DNA of 64,000 nt from Cymbidium sinense (GCA_021442155.1 CM038214.1:48490703-48554702); one strand, 5' to 3'. Counted from the first letter of the stretch, positions 37,381 to 50,276 are shown. Made by a program: numbers and translations. Notes: generated from the sequence alone by a model not told the origin.

Positions 37381-38835
37381 TATACGTTCAAATTACATCA
37401 TCTTAACATTATAATCAATATTTTATGATTTGCGATGGTGCAAGCTCAAACTAACTGTTCAATATGATGCAAAACATATTATTGTGTGAATTAACACACT
37501 ATATTATATTATGATATATGATGTTATATTATAATTTGCTATAATATAATATATTGTCTAACATTACACCTCATTAGAATCACTTAAAAGGAACAAATAA
37601 CAAAATTTTCTCAAAATATGAATAATGTTCATTTTGGATGTAAAATTGTAATTTTTCTATTAGAAATGGTACAAAATAGCATAATTTTGGTGTTGCTTCT
37701 TGGTGTGTGCCATGAATTTGGGCAAATTCATCCAGCTCAACATTCAAAACAATTTTGTGAGTTTTGACCCAATGTATTGTAACAAAAGTAAAACACACTA
37801 AAATGTACAATAACATTTAGTAACACACCACCACCTTCATACATATGTGAAGTTATATTGTTATGTACATTAAATTTTAATATGCATTCATATAATATAT
37901 TATATTACATTACACCTTAAAATGAATCACTTTAAGCAAAAAGTTTATAAAATTTGGTTGAAAAATGAACATTTATTTTGGATGCAAAATTTCATTCTTT
38001 TGATTAAATGACACACCATAGCACACCCCCAATGATGTTCCCTAAAGCTTACCTTAAATTTGGCCAAATCCCATCATCTCAGCCTATAAATCAATATTTT
38101 TATCAATTATACCAGTACAAACTCTACTACATCATACTATAACAAACTAAAATATCCTAAACAACAAGTAGTAATACACAACAATATGCTATAATCCATG
38201 ATGTTACACTATGTTATGAAATCCTATATTATAATACATTATAACATATTATATTATATTATATTATATTGCATATCACATCACAAGGGATTTCTTAAGA
38301 TAAAAAATCATAAAATTAGTCTAAATAATAAAAAACTAAATATTTTAGTCATATCACTTACATATTTTAAATTGAAATAATATATTATGATGCCATGCTC
38401 TACCTATTATGAATTTGGCAAAATTCCACCATTTTAATGTCTAAATTAACATTTTTATAAATAATTAAAGTGTAGGCTTGACTGCATAATTGTAAAATAT
38501 TAAAAGAATTTAAAATGTGTAGAACAATATATTATGATATATGATGATATACTATGCTACAACATATAATATTTATTTTGAACCTAAAATCTTACTTTTT
38601 AGACTACAAGTGGCATAGCACACCTTTGGTACTACAACCTAATTCCTAATTCAAATTTAATAAATTTAATCATCTGATTTATTAAATCAATATTTTTATG
38701 ATTTATATTAATATAGACTATAGGGCACAACACCATAATAATTAAAACATTTCAAAACATCTTATAACATCCAAAAACACATCACTACATACTCAAATAT
38801 ATGATGATACATTATACTATAATATATGGTAATAT
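37380..38835 (+). repeat. AT-rich diverged tandem repeat, ~340 bp unit
   Basis: Four equivalent positions can be aligned on TTCATTTTGGATGTAAAAT (37,628) and related words at 37,967, 38,336 and 38,569. Each is followed by a phrase such as ACACACCATAGCACACC and a stretch of TATTATATTATA. Units are uneven and heavily diverged. The block ends where telomere-like sequence begins near 38,843. It is either a separate satellite or the tail of the Gypsy element. No gene is visible; the 78- and 60-codon ORFs here are chance. Confidence 0.6.
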
Positions 38836-38839
38836 AATA

Positions 38840-41800
38840 TGATTTAGGGTTTGGGTTTAGGGTTTTCAAATCTCTAATAGTCAAAGGAAAGTCTCTTAAA
38901 GACATTTTCTTTAGCTACCATAATTATGTTAGGATTAGGTCATTCTATAGATCTACTCCTAGTGACATCTTTATTCAAGGTTTAGGGTTTAGGGTTTAAG
39001 GTTTGAGTTTAGGGTTAGTTTAGGATTTAGGGTTTAGGGTTGTAGGTTTTATGGTTTAGGGTTTATGGTTTTAGGGTTTAGGTTTTAGGATTTGGGGTTT
39101 AGAATTTATAAACTAGTAAGTTTTGGTTTATTAAGTTTATTTAGTATATTTTTTATTTATTTTAGTTTAATTATTTTTAATTTTAGTTAGGTATATTTTT
39201 TATTTTTATTTAGTTTACTTTATTTATTTTAGGTTTATTTATTTTAGTTTAGGTTTTTTATTTTAGTTTATTTTTTAGGTTTAGGTTTAGGTTTATTTTT
39301 TATTTGAGTTTCATTTTTATTTTATTTTTTTTGTCTAGGTTTTATTTTTTATTTTTATGTTTTGGTTTAGTTTTTTATTTTTATTTTTTAGGTTTAGGTT
39401 TTAGGTTTTAATTTTAGGTTTATTTTTAGGTTCTATTTTTTAGTTTAGGTTTTGGTTTATTTTTAGTTTATTTTATTATATTTAGTTTAGGTTTAGGTTT
39501 AGGTTTAGTTTATTTTTGGTTTAGGTTAAATTTTTATTTTTTTAGTTTAGTTTATTTTAGTTTAGGTTTAGATTTATTTTATTTTATTTATTTTAATTTT
39601 CCCTTAGGTTTACATTTTTTTTAGTTTAGGTATTAGGTTTTATTTTTTATTTATTTTTTGGTTTATTTTTTTAGGTTTAGGTATTTATTTATTTTTATTT
39701 CATTTTATTTTATGTTTTTTTTATTTTTATTTTACGTTTAGTTATTATTTTATTTAAGTTTTTATTCTCAGGTTTATTTTATTTTTTAGTTTTGTTTAGG
39801 TTTTTATTTATTTTATTTTAGTTTATTATTATTTATTATTTTAATTTATTTTTAGGTTTAAGTTTAGGTTTTAGTTAAGTTTTTATTTTATTTTATTTAT
39901 TTTATTTTATTTAGGATTAGGTTAGTTATTTATTTTATTATTAAGTTTTATTTAGTTTAGGTTTAGGTTTTTAGGTTTTTAGGGATTAAGAATTACGATT
40001 TAGTGTTTAGGGTTTTGTGTTTAGGCTTTAGGGTTTAGGGTTTTGAGGGTTTAGGGATTAGGGTTTAGGGTTTAGGGTTAGCTTAGGCTTTAGGGTTAGT
40101 TTAGGGTTTAGGGTTTTTATGGTTTAGGGTCAGTGTTAGAGTTTAGGGTTTAGGATTTAGGTTAGTTTAGGGTTTAGGGTTTAGGGTATAGGCTTTAGGG
40201 TTTAGGGTATAGGTATAGGGTTTAGGGGTGGTTTTAAGGTTTAGGATTTAGGGCTTAGGATTTATGGTTTAGGGTTTAGGGTTTAGGGTTCAGGGTTTAA
40301 GGTTTAGTTTTTTTTTTAAAATTAACTAAAGTGATAGGTTTAGCTTTATTTAGTTTATTTTTTATTATTATTATTTAGGTTTATTTTTTATTTTTGTTTT
40401 ATTTAGTTTAATTATTTTAGGTTTATTGATTTTAGTTTAGATTTTTATTTTAGTTTATTTTTTAGGTTTAGGTTTAGGTCTATACTTATTTTTTAGTTTA
40501 GTTTTATTTTTATTTTATTTTTTTGGTTTAAGTTTTATTTTTTATTTTTAGGTTTAGGTTTAGGTTTTTATTTTCTTTATTTAGGTTTAGGGTTTAAGTT
40601 TTTATTTAACGTTTATTTTTATATTTTAATTTTTTTAATTTAGGTTTAAGTTTATTTTTAGTTTATTTTATTTTATTTAGTTTAGGATTTAGGTTTAATT
40701 TATTTTAGGTTTAGATTTGGGCTTTATTTATTTTAGTTTAGTTTATTTTAGTTTAGGTTTAGGCTTATTTTATTTTATATATTTTAATTTTAAGTTTTTT
40801 TTTAGTTTAGGGTTTAGATTTTATTTTTTATTTATTTTTAGGTTTTAATTTTAGGTTTAATTTTAGGTTTAGGTTTATTTTATTTTTATTAAACATTTAG
40901 TTTTATTTTTTTAGGTTTTTTATTTTAAGGATTATTTTAATTTTTATTTTAGTTTATGTTTTTGTTTAATTTATTTTAGTTTAGTTTTTATTTATTTTGT
41001 ACGTTTAGGTTTAGGTTTAGGTTTAAATTTTAGTTACATTTTTTATTTTATTTTATTTTATTTATGTTTAGGATTTTTTATTTATCTTATTTTTAAGTTT
41101 TATTTAGTTTAGGTTTTAGTTTTTAGGTTTTTATGGTTTGGGGTTTAGGGTTTAGGGTTTATGGTTGTAAGTTTTAGGGCTTAGGGTTTAGGGTTTAGGG
41201 TTTAGGGTTGTAGGTTTATGGTTCAGGGTTTAGGGTTTTGGTTTAAGATTTTATTTTTATTTTATTTATTTTATCTTTTTTAAATTAAGTAAACTCATAG
41301 GTTTATGTTTATTTTGTTTATTTTTTTATTTTTTTATTTTATTTTATTTTATTTTTTATTTTTTATAGTTTAGTTTATTTATTTTACTTTAGAGTTTTTA
41401 TTTTAGTATAATTTTTTGATTTAGGTTTAGGTTTAGGTTTATTTTTTTAGTTTAGTTTTATTTTTATTTTATTTTTTAGGTTTAGATTTTAAGTTTTTTT
41501 TAGGTTTAAGTTGAGGTTTTTATTTTATTTGCTTAGGTTTAGGTTTTAGGTTTTTATTTTACGTTTATTTTTAGGTTTTATATTTTAGTTTAGGTTTAGG
41601 TTTACTTTTAGTTTATTTTATTTTAGTTAGGATTTAGGTTTAGGATTAGGTTTATTTTATTTTAGGTTTAGGTTTAGGTTTTATTTATTTTAGTTTATTT
41701 TATTTTTTATTTATTTTAGGTTTAGGGTTTTTTTTTGTTTAGGGTTTAGGTTTTATTTTTTATTTATTTTTAGGTTTTGTTTTTAAGTTTATTTTTTAGG

Positions 41801-42354
41801 TTTTAGTTTTTTTCAGTTTTTATTTTATGTTTATTTTATTTTTATTTTAGGATTATTTTTTATTCTATTTAGGTTACTTATTTTTTAGTGTAGTTTAGGT
41901 TTTTATTTATAATATTTTAGTTTAGTTTTTATTTTTAATTTTATTTTTTTTTAGGTTTAGGTTTAGGTTTTAGTTTAGGTTTTTATTTTATTTTATTTTG
42001 GCTTAGGTTTATTTTTTGGTTTAATTTAGTTTAGGTTTAAGTTTTTAGGTTTTTAGGGTTTAGGGTTTAGGGTTTAGAGTTTAGGGTTAGTTGAGGGTTT
42101 TAGGTTTAGGGTTTAGCGTTTGGGGTTTAGGGTTTAAGGTTTAGGATTTAGGGTTTAGGGTTTAGTGTTTAGTGTTTAGGTTTTAGGTTTTAGGGTTTAC
42201 AGTTTTGGGTTTAGGGTTTTAGGGTTTTAGGTTCAGGGTTTAGGGTTTTTAAGGTTTAGTGTTTTTAGGGTTTAGGATTTAGGGTTTATAGTTTAGGTAT
42301 TAGGTCTAGGGTTCAAGTTTTAATTTACGGTTTAAGGTTTTTGGTTTTTTATTC
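38840..42354 (+). repeat. Degenerate telomere-like array, start of right block
   Basis: TTTAGGG-rich at 38,843-38,866, 38,980-39,100, 39,990-40,310, 41,140-41,240 and 42,050-42,340, alternating with TTTATTT/TTTAGG sequence. Unit junctions with the AAATTAAGYAAAC-like box occur near 39,110, 40,315 and 41,280, followed by GRP copy 2 at 42,355, giving units of about 1.0-1.2 kb. Same strand orientation as the left block. Confidence 0.9.
38868..38977. other. 110-bp non-repeat island inside the telomere-like array
   Basis: Flanked on both sides by TTTAGGG repeats, this stretch has normal composition and no telomere-like words. On + it is open throughout and reads a serine/tyrosine-rich peptide (SLKDIFFSYHNYV, then RSTPSDIF). 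It is not recognised. It may be a captured fragment or filler DNA. Confidence 0.5.
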
Positions 42355-42786
42355 TTTTAAAAAACAAAAAATTGATATTCAATATTTCTTCTTTTCAATT
42401 TCATCAAATAAGTAACACACCAAGTTTTCTAAGACACAAGCAATGACATAGGTAAAAAATGAGCACGCATAAGTAAATAAAAAAATCATAGATAACTAGA
42501 ACCGCCTCTATAATAAAGACACAATTCTACATGTAGTAGATCGGATCGATCGTTCTTCAATTTCTCCTATTTCCCCATCTCAGTGGCGGGATCCACCATA
42601 TATCTCTCCCTCCACCACCACCATGGCTATAACCTCCATCACTCCCCCCACCTCCATAACCCCACTTCTTGACCACCTCCATACCCACCTCCAGATCCCC
42701 CCCACCACCCTTTGTGATAACCCATCTGCTTTCACCTCCGTGACACAGTTGATAGTGATATTCCTGCCATAAAGGTTCTGCCCATT
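42355..42786 (-). pseudogene. GRP last exon plus 3' UTR, copy 2 (class A)
   Basis: Minus strand: NGQNLYGRNITIN (end of RRM) at 42,786-42,745, a glycine-rich tail with frameshifts (GGGYGG, GYGGGGSDGGYSHGGGG), then a degraded end before TGA at 42,559-42,557. The GNWRN terminus seen in copy 3 reads GNRRN here. The 3' UTR-like sequence, 42,556 to about 42,370, aligns with the other copies (TAGTTATCT, GCGTGCTCATTTTT, TTAGAAAACTTGGTGTG). Beyond it lies an A-rich run, then telomere-like repeats. RNP motifs and the start codon are missing. Class A diagnostic: CGTTCTT next to the stop, shared with copy 4. Parent genes act in RNA processing and cold or circadian responses; this fragment has no such capacity. 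Confidence 0.85.
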
Positions 42787-43739
42787 CTTAGGGTTTATGT
42801 TTATTAGGTTTTAAGGTTTATGTTTAATTTTTAATTTATTTAGTTATTTAGGTTTAGGCTTAGGGTTTGGGGTTTAGGGTTAGGATTTAAGGTTTAGGGT
42901 TTAAGGTTTTAGGGTTTATTATTCTAGGGTTTAAGGTTTTGGGTTTAGGATTAGGTTTTAGGGTTTAAGGCTTTTGCAATTAGGGCTTTAGGGTTGAAGG
43001 CTTTAGTAGTACTTTAGGGGTTTAAGTTTAAGTTAGGTTTAGGGTTTAGGGTTTAGGTTAAGGTTAGCTTTAGGTTTAAGTGTTTAGGGTTAGTTTAGTG
43101 TTTAGCTTTAGGTTTAGGGTTTAAGGTTTAGTTAAGTTTAGTTTAGGGTTTAGGTTAGGGAGTTTAGGGTTTAGGTTTAAGTTTAGGTTTAATCTTTGGT
43201 TTAGGTTTAAGTTAAGTTTAGGGTTGAGTTTAGTGAGTTTAGGATTTATGGTTTAAGATTTAAGGTTTAGGATTTAGGGTTTAGGGTTTAGGTTTAGGGT
43301 TAGTTTTAGGGTTTAAGGTTTAGGGTTTAGGGTTTAAGGTTTGTTTTTTTTTTAAATTTAGTAAACCGGTAGGTTTACATTTATTTAGTTTATTTTTTAT
43401 TTATTTTAGTTTATTTTGTTTATTTATTTTTATATAGGTTTATTTTTTATTTTTATTTAGTTTAGTTTATTTATTTTAATTTAGGTTTCTTATTTTAGTT
43501 TATTTTTTAGGTTTAGGTTTAGGTATATGCTTATTTTTTAGTTTAGTTTTATTTTTATGTTATCTTTTAGGTTTAGGTGTTATTTTTTATTTCTAGTTAT
43601 CGATTTAGGTTTTTATTTTATTTTTTTAGGTTTATGTTTTAGGTTTATATTTTAGGTTTATTTTTAGATTTTATTTTTTTATTTTATTTTATTTTATTTA
43701 GTTTAGGTTTAGGTTTTATTTTTATTAATTTAGTTTATT
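42787..43739 (+). repeat. Telomere-like array between GRP copy 2 and LINE
   Basis: Opens with a flank conserved beside all GRP copies (TTTTTAATTTATTTAGTTA near 42,830), then TTTAGGG-rich DNA to 43,345. The junction box TAGTAAACCGGTAGG lies near 43,360, with TTTATTT-rich DNA beyond. Confidence 0.9.
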
Positions 43740-43747
43740 TTAGTTTA

Positions 43748-44737
43748 TACATATGATATTTATTGATTTAGAGAAAGCTTATGATAAAGTCTCAAGAGAT
43801 GTTCTTTGGAGAGTTTAGAATGAAATTGGTTATATTCAAGTCATTAAGGATATATTTACTAGGTTTACTTTGTCCAAACACAAGGAGGATTGACAAAATA
43901 TTTTCCTATTTATTGGATTACATCAAGGATCAACATTAAGCCCTTATCTTTATTTTAGTTATGGATGTTCTTACGAGGCATTTACAAGAAGATGTACCTT
44001 GGTGTATGCTTTTTTATGACATTCTTCTTGTTGATAAGACTAGAGGAGTCCAAGAACTTGAATTATGGAGGTCAACTTTAGAGTCTAAAGGTTTTCATTT
44101 AAGTAGATCTAAAACTGAATATATGGAGTGTAATTTTAGTTGTAGAAGTTTTAGTGATAGTGTTGTGACTTTAGGTGATCAAGTCATTAATAAGAGTGAG
44201 CGATTCAGATATTTAGGCTCTATTATCCAAAATGATGGTGAAATAGATGGAGATGTTATTAGTAGAATTCAAGTTGGATGGTTGAAGTGGAGGAATGCAT
44301 CTAGCCTATTATGTGATAGAAAAGTTCCACTTAAACTTAAGGGAAAATTTTATAAGATGGTGGTAAGACCAGCAATGACTTATGGTGTAGAATGTTGGCC
44401 AATAAAAGAGAAGCATAAGACTAAGTTAAGTGTTACAGAGATGAGGATGCTTAGGTGGATGAGTGGCTTTACTCTTAGAGATAGAATGCAAAATAGTATG
44501 TTGGAGTTAGTAGCTCAGTGTAGATAAGATTAGGGAGAGTAGATGCATTAGATTTGCCTTATGTTAAGAAAGGTAGAGGTAGACCTAAAAAGACTTGGTT
44601 AATATGTATAAATAATGATCTTAGTATACTTGAATTAGATGAGAATTTGACACATAATACACAAATGGAGATGAAGGATTCATAAAATGACCCCACCCAA
44701 GTGGGATTAAGGCTTGTTGTTGTTTTTTTTGTTGTTG
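43748..44737 (+). mobile_element. 5'-truncated RTE-clade LINE
   Basis: About 990 bp of the 3' part of a plant RTE-clade non-LTR retrotransposon. It begins in RT motif 3 (MIFIDLEKAYDKV), passes LHQGS.LSP, and has an open frame of 188 codons at 43,961-44,527 with [35 protein letters not shown] and MRMLRWMSGFTLRDRMQN. The catalytic box is damaged: where FADDI is expected the frame reads FYDIL, a lost codon plus substitution. The element ends in GGCTTGTTGTTG...GTTGTTG, the simple 3' repeat of RTE elements. TTAGTTTA at 43,740-43,747 and 44,738-44,745 is a candidate 8-bp target duplication, but this word is common in the array, so that part is only moderately certain. Confidence 0.88.
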
Positions 44738-44745
44738 TTAGTTTA

Positions 44746-47700
44746 GGATTAGGTTTATTTTATTTTACTTATTTTATTTTTATTTTAGGTTTATTATTTT
44801 TTAGTTTAGGGATTAGGTTTTATTTTGCAATTATTTTTAGGTTTTCTTTTTAGGAGTTTTTTAAGGATTAGGCTTTTATTTAGTTTTTATTTTATTTTAT
44901 TTTAGTTTTATTTTATTTTTATTTTATGTTTAGTTTTTATCTTTTTAGGTTTTGATATGTAGGTTCATTTTATTTTTTTAGTTTAGTTTAGGTTTTTATT
45001 TATTTTATTTTAGTATATTTTAATTTTTTATTTTATTTTATTTTTAAGTTTAGGTTTTTATTTTATTTTATTTTATTATTTTATTTAGGTTTAGGTTTTT
45101 TATTTAATTATTATGGGTCTTTATTTAGTTTAGGTCAGGCTCAGGTTTTAAGTTGGGTCAGGGCCCAGGCCCAGGGCCTGGTGGCAGTTTAGTGTCAGAA
45201 CTAAAGCCCAGGGTTATTAAGAGTGTGGCCCAGTGGCCTGTTAGCCTGCTGTCAGGTTAGTGAGAGCCCAGGGCAGCCTGGGATTTAGGGCCTTTCCATC
45301 CAGCCACCAGTGGTCAGGGTCTGTGGTAGGATCTGGGAAGTGGCCTGGTGGTTTTGGGTAGTGGGCCTGTGGGTCAGCTCATGGCCTTTGGAGGGTTTAG
45401 AGCCTAGGGTCAGTTTAGGCCCAGGTCGATAGTAGGGCCTAGGGTCTGTTTTAGGGTTTGTGGCATGCATAGGCCTTGTGGTTTGCCTTTATTGTAAGTG
45501 TATGGTTAATTTTAGGTTAGGTTCCTTTTTAAAATTAAGCAAACCAGTAGGTTTATATTTTAGTTTAATTTATTTTAGTTTATTTTTATTTAAATTTATT
45601 TTTTTTATTTATTTTATTTATTTTTTAGCTTTTTTTATTTTAGTTTATTTTTAGATTCCTTTAGTTTTATGCATTTTTTAATTTAATTTTATTTTTATTT
45701 TATTTTTTAGGTTTAGGTTTAATTTTTTAGGTTTAGATTTAAGTTTTATTTTATTTATTTTATTTATGTTTTTTATTTTGGTTTATTGTTAGGTTTACGT
45801 TTTAGGTTTTTTAGTTTAGGTTTAGGTTTATTTTTAATTTTTTAAATTTATTTAGTTTAAGGTTTAGGTTTAGTTTATTTTAAGTTTACATTTAGGTTTT
45901 ATTTATTATAGTTTAGTTTATTTTTTTTAGGTTTAGTTTATTTTATATTATTTATTTTAGGTTTAGGTTTTGTTTTTTTTTAAAGTTTAGGGTATAGTTT
46001 CTTTTCAGATTTGATTATTAAGTCTATTTTTTAGGTTTCAGTTTTTTTAGTTTTTATTTAGTTTATATTTTGTTTTTTTTTTGATTTATTTTATTTTATT
46101 TAGGTTTTTTATTCTTATGTTTATTTTATTTTTTAATTTAGTTTTTATTTTTTTTATTTTATTTTAGTTTATTTTTTATTTAATTTTATTTTTAGGTTTA
46201 GGTTTAGGTTTTAGTTTAGGTTTTCATTTTATTTTATTTTATTTAGGTTTAGTTTTTATTTATTTATTTGATTATTAGGTTTTATTTAGTTTAGGTTTGG
46301 GTATTTAGGTTTTGTGGTTTGTGGTTTGTGGATTAGGTTTGCCTAGGGTTTCAAGGTTTAGGGTTTAGGATTTAGAGCTTAGAATTTTTTTTTAAAATTA
46401 AGTAAATGGGTAGGTTTAGATTTATTTAGTTTATTTATTATTTATTTTACTTTATTTTTTTAGGTTTAATTTTAATTTTTATTAAGTTTAGTTTAGTTAT
46501 TTTAGGTTTATTTATTTTAGTTTATGTTTTTTATTTTATTTATTTTTAGGTTTAGGTTTAGGTTTATACTTATTTTTAAGTTTAGTTTAATTTTTATTTT
46601 AAATTTTAGGTTTAGGTTTTATTTTTTATTTTTAGGTTTAGGTATAAGTGTTTATTTTATTTTTTTAGGTTTTTATTCTAGGTTTATTTTTAATTTTATT
46701 TTTTAGTTTAAATTTATTTTTAGTTTATTTTATTTTATTTAGTTTAGGGTTTAGGTTTAGGTTTTATTTATTTTAGTTTAGTTTGTTTTAGTTTAGCTTT
46801 ATGTTTAATTTATTTAATTTACTTTAGGTTTAGGTTTTTTTTTGGTTTAGGGTTTTAGTTTTATTTTTTATTTACTTTTAGGTTTAGGTTTTTATTTAGT
46901 TTTTTATATTATTTTATTTTAAGTTTACTTTTTTTTTATTTTACAACTAATTTTTATTTTATTTAGGTTTCCTATTTTTAGGTTTATTTTATTTTATAGT
47001 TTAGTGTATATTTTTATTTACTTTATTTTATTTTTATTTTTATGCTTATGTTTAGGTTTAGGCTTAGGTTTTAGTTTATTTTATTTTTTATATTTTATTT
47101 TATTTAGGTTTAGATTATTTTATTTATTTTACTTTGCTGGTTATTTAATAGGTCAGGTTTTAGGTTTAGCTTTAGGGTTTAGAGTGTAGGGTAGGGTTTG
47201 GGTGGCAGGGCCCAGGGTTTAGGGCCTGGGTGGCCCAGGTCAGCTCAGTAGTGGCCCAGGTTATCTAAGATGGCCCAAGGTAGTGGCCTGAGTATAGTTA
47301 GGGCCTGTGGCAGTGCATGTATGTGGCATCAGTGTTAGTTTCAGGTTGTGGAGTTAGTTAGGTTTTAGCTCAGGGTTTAAGGTTTAGGGTTTTAAAAAAA
47401 TTACAAACCATCTTTAGTTTATTTATTTATTTATTTTAGTTTATTTTAATTTTATTTATTTTAGTTTAATTTATTTATTTTTATTTATCTTAGTTTTTAT
47501 TTTAGTTTCTTTTATCTTAGTTTATTTTAGGTTTATGTTTAGGTTTATGCATATTTTTAGTTTTATTTTATTTTTTTTATGTTTAGGTTTTATTTTACTT
47601 TTTAGGTTAATATAGGTTTTATTTTAGGTTTATTTTAAGTTTTATTTTAGTTTATTTTAATTTATTTTAATTTTGGTATAGTTTATTTAGGTTTAGGTTT

Positions 47701-50276
47701 TGGTTTTATTTATTTTAGTTTAGGTTTATTTTATTTTATTTTGTTTTATTTAGGTTTAGGTTTTATTTTTCATTTATTTTTAGGTTTTATTTTTTGGTTT
47801 ATTTTTTAGGCTTTGGTTTTTGCTTAGTTTTTATTTTATTTTATTTTAGGTTTATTTTATTTTTATTTTACAATGAGTTTTTATTTTATTTAGATTTTTT
47901 ATTCTTAAGTTTATTTGATTTTTGTAGTTTAGTTTAAGTTTTTATTTATTTTATTTTAGTTAATTTTTATTTTATTTTATTTTTAGGTTTAGGTTTAGGT
48001 TTCGGTTTAGGTTTTTATTTTATTTTATTTTATTTATGTTTAGGTTTTTTTAATTTATTTGATTGTTAGGTTTTATTTAGTTTAGGTTTAGAATCTTAGG
48101 TTTTTAGGGTTTAAGGTTTAGGGTTTCGGGTTTAGGGTTTTGAGTTTTAGGGTTTATGGTTTTAGGGTTTGGGGTTTAGGGTTTAGTGTTTATGCTTTAG
48201 TGTTTTAGGTTTTTAAGGTTTAGGGTTTAGGTTTTTTTTAATTAAGTAAACTGGTAAGTTTAGGTTTATTTACTTCTTTTAGTTTATTTTACTATTTTAT
48301 TTATACTTAAGTTTATTTTTTATTTTTATTTATTTTAGGTTTATTTATTTTAGTTTATTTTTTAGGTTTAGGTTTAAGTTTATACTTATTTTTTAGTTTA
48401 GTTTAATTTTGATTTTATTTTTTAGGTTTAGGTTTTATCTTTTATTTTTAGGTTTAGGTATAGGTGTTTATTTTATTTTTTTAGGTTTAGGTTTTAGGTG
48501 TTTATTTTAGTTTTATTTTTAGGTTTTATTTTTTAATCTAGGTTTAAGTTTACTTTTCAATTTATTTTATTTTATCTAGGTTAGGATTTAGGTTTAGCTT
48601 ATTTTAAGTTTATGTTTAGGTTTTATTTATTTTAGTTTAGGTTTAGGTTTATTTTATTTTATTTTTTTAGGTTTAAGTTTTTTTTTAGTTTAGGTTTAGA
48701 TTTTTTTATTGATTTTTAGGTTTACTTTTTTAGGTTTAAGTTTTAATTTAGTTTTATATTATTTCATTTTAGGTTTATTTTATTATTATTTTACATCTAG
48801 TTTTTATTTTATTTAGGTTTTTATTTATTTTATTTTAATTTAATTTTTTTCTTTATATTATTTTATTTTTACATTTAGATTTAGGTTTAAGTTTAGGTTT
48901 CAATTTAAGTCTTTATTTTATTATATTATTTATTTTATTTAGGTTTAGGTTTATTTACTTATTTTATTTTTTGGTTTTATTTTTAGTTTGTTTTGTGTTT
49001 TGTTTAGGGCTCAGGGTTTAGAGTAGGGTTTGGGGATTAGGGTTAAGGATTTAGTGCATTTTAGGGTTTGTGTGTAAGGTTTGTGGTAGGATTTAGGGTT
49101 TGTGTGGTTTAGGTTTCAGTATTTTAGGGTTTAGGGTTTGTAGGGTTTGTGGTTCAGGTTTGGGTGTTTGTGGTTGGGTTTAGGGTTAGGGTTTTTTTTT
49201 TAAATTTTTTTAATTTATATTTTTTAAATTAGCAAACTCGCAGGTTTAGGTTGATTTAGTTTATTTAGTTTATTCTTTATTTATTTTAGTTTATTTTATT
49301 TAGGTTTATTTATATTTATATTTAGTTTAGTTTATTTATTTTAGGTTTATTTATTTTAGCTTAGGTTTAGGTTTAGGTTTATTTTTTAGTTTAGTTTTAT
49401 TATTATTTTATTTTATTTTTTATGTTTAGGTTTTATTTTTTATTTTTAGCTTTAAGTTTAGGTTTTAATTTTATTTTTTTAGGTTTAGGTTTTAGGTTTT
49501 TAGTTTAGGTTTATTTTTAGGTTTAATTTTTTAGTTTAGGTTTAAAGTTTTTTTTAGTTTATTTTATTTTATTTCGGGTTTACGCTTAGCTTAGGATTAG
49601 ATTATTTTAAGTTTAGGTTTAGGTTTTATTTTCTTTAGTTTAGTTTATTTAAGTTTGAGTTTAGGTTTAGTTTTAGGTTTTATTTTTATGTTTAATTTTT
49701 AGGTTTAGGTTTTTATTTTATTTTTATTTTATTTTATTGTAGGTTTATTTTATTTTTATTTAAGGTTTAGTTTTTTATTTAGGTTTTTTATCTTTTAGTT
49801 TAGTTTAGGTTTTTATTTTTTTTATTTTAGTTTAGTTTTTAGTTTTTATTTTATTTTCATTTTTTGTTTAGGTTTAGGTTTAGGTTAAGGTTTTTATTTT
49901 ATTTTATTTATTTATTTTAATTTGGTTTAGGTTTTTTATTTATTTTATTTTTAGGTTTTATTTAGTTTATAGGTTTTAGCTTTTTTTGGTTTTGGGGTTT
50001 GCTGTTACTGAGGGTTTAAGGTTGAGGGTTTAGGTTTAGGGTTTATGATTTGGGGTTTAGGGTTTAGTGTTTAGGGTTTAGGGTTTAAGGTTTGGGTATA
50101 GTTTAAGGTTTAGGATTAGGTTTTAGGGTTTAGGTTTAGGGTCTAGGTTTTACTACTTAGGGTTTAAGGTTTATAGGGTTTAGGGTTTAGAGTTTAGGGT
50201 TTAGGGTTTAGGTCGTAAGTCTAGGGTTCAGGCTTTAGTTTTGGGTTAGGGGTATTTATTTTTGTTTTTTTGTAAC
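44746..50276 (+). repeat. Telomere-like array, five ~0.9-1.0-kb units
   Basis: Junction boxes lie near 45,530, 46,390, 47,390, 48,235 and 49,225 (spacing about 860, 1,000, 845 and 990 bp), then GRP copy 3 near 50,277. Each unit repeats the order TTTAGGG block, T/A junction with box, TTTATTT block. Short ORFs such as 45,460-45,654, 46,524-46,706 and 47,004-47,189 arise from the low complexity and are not genes. Confidence 0.9.
45110..45520 (+). repeat. GC-rich variant patch in the array
   Basis: Here TTTAGGG gives way to AGGGCCCAGG, GGCCTGG and CAGGCCCAGG variants. A second, shorter patch lies at 47,190-47,360. Such words are unusual against the AT-rich surroundings. They may be real repeat variants or sequencing artefacts (see findings). 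Confidence 0.75.

Noticed and set aside
45460..47189. Phe/Leu-rich membrane-like small ORFs in the array (also 46,524 and 47,004)
   Set aside because: They are simple translations of TTTATTT/TTTAGG repeats and differ between units.
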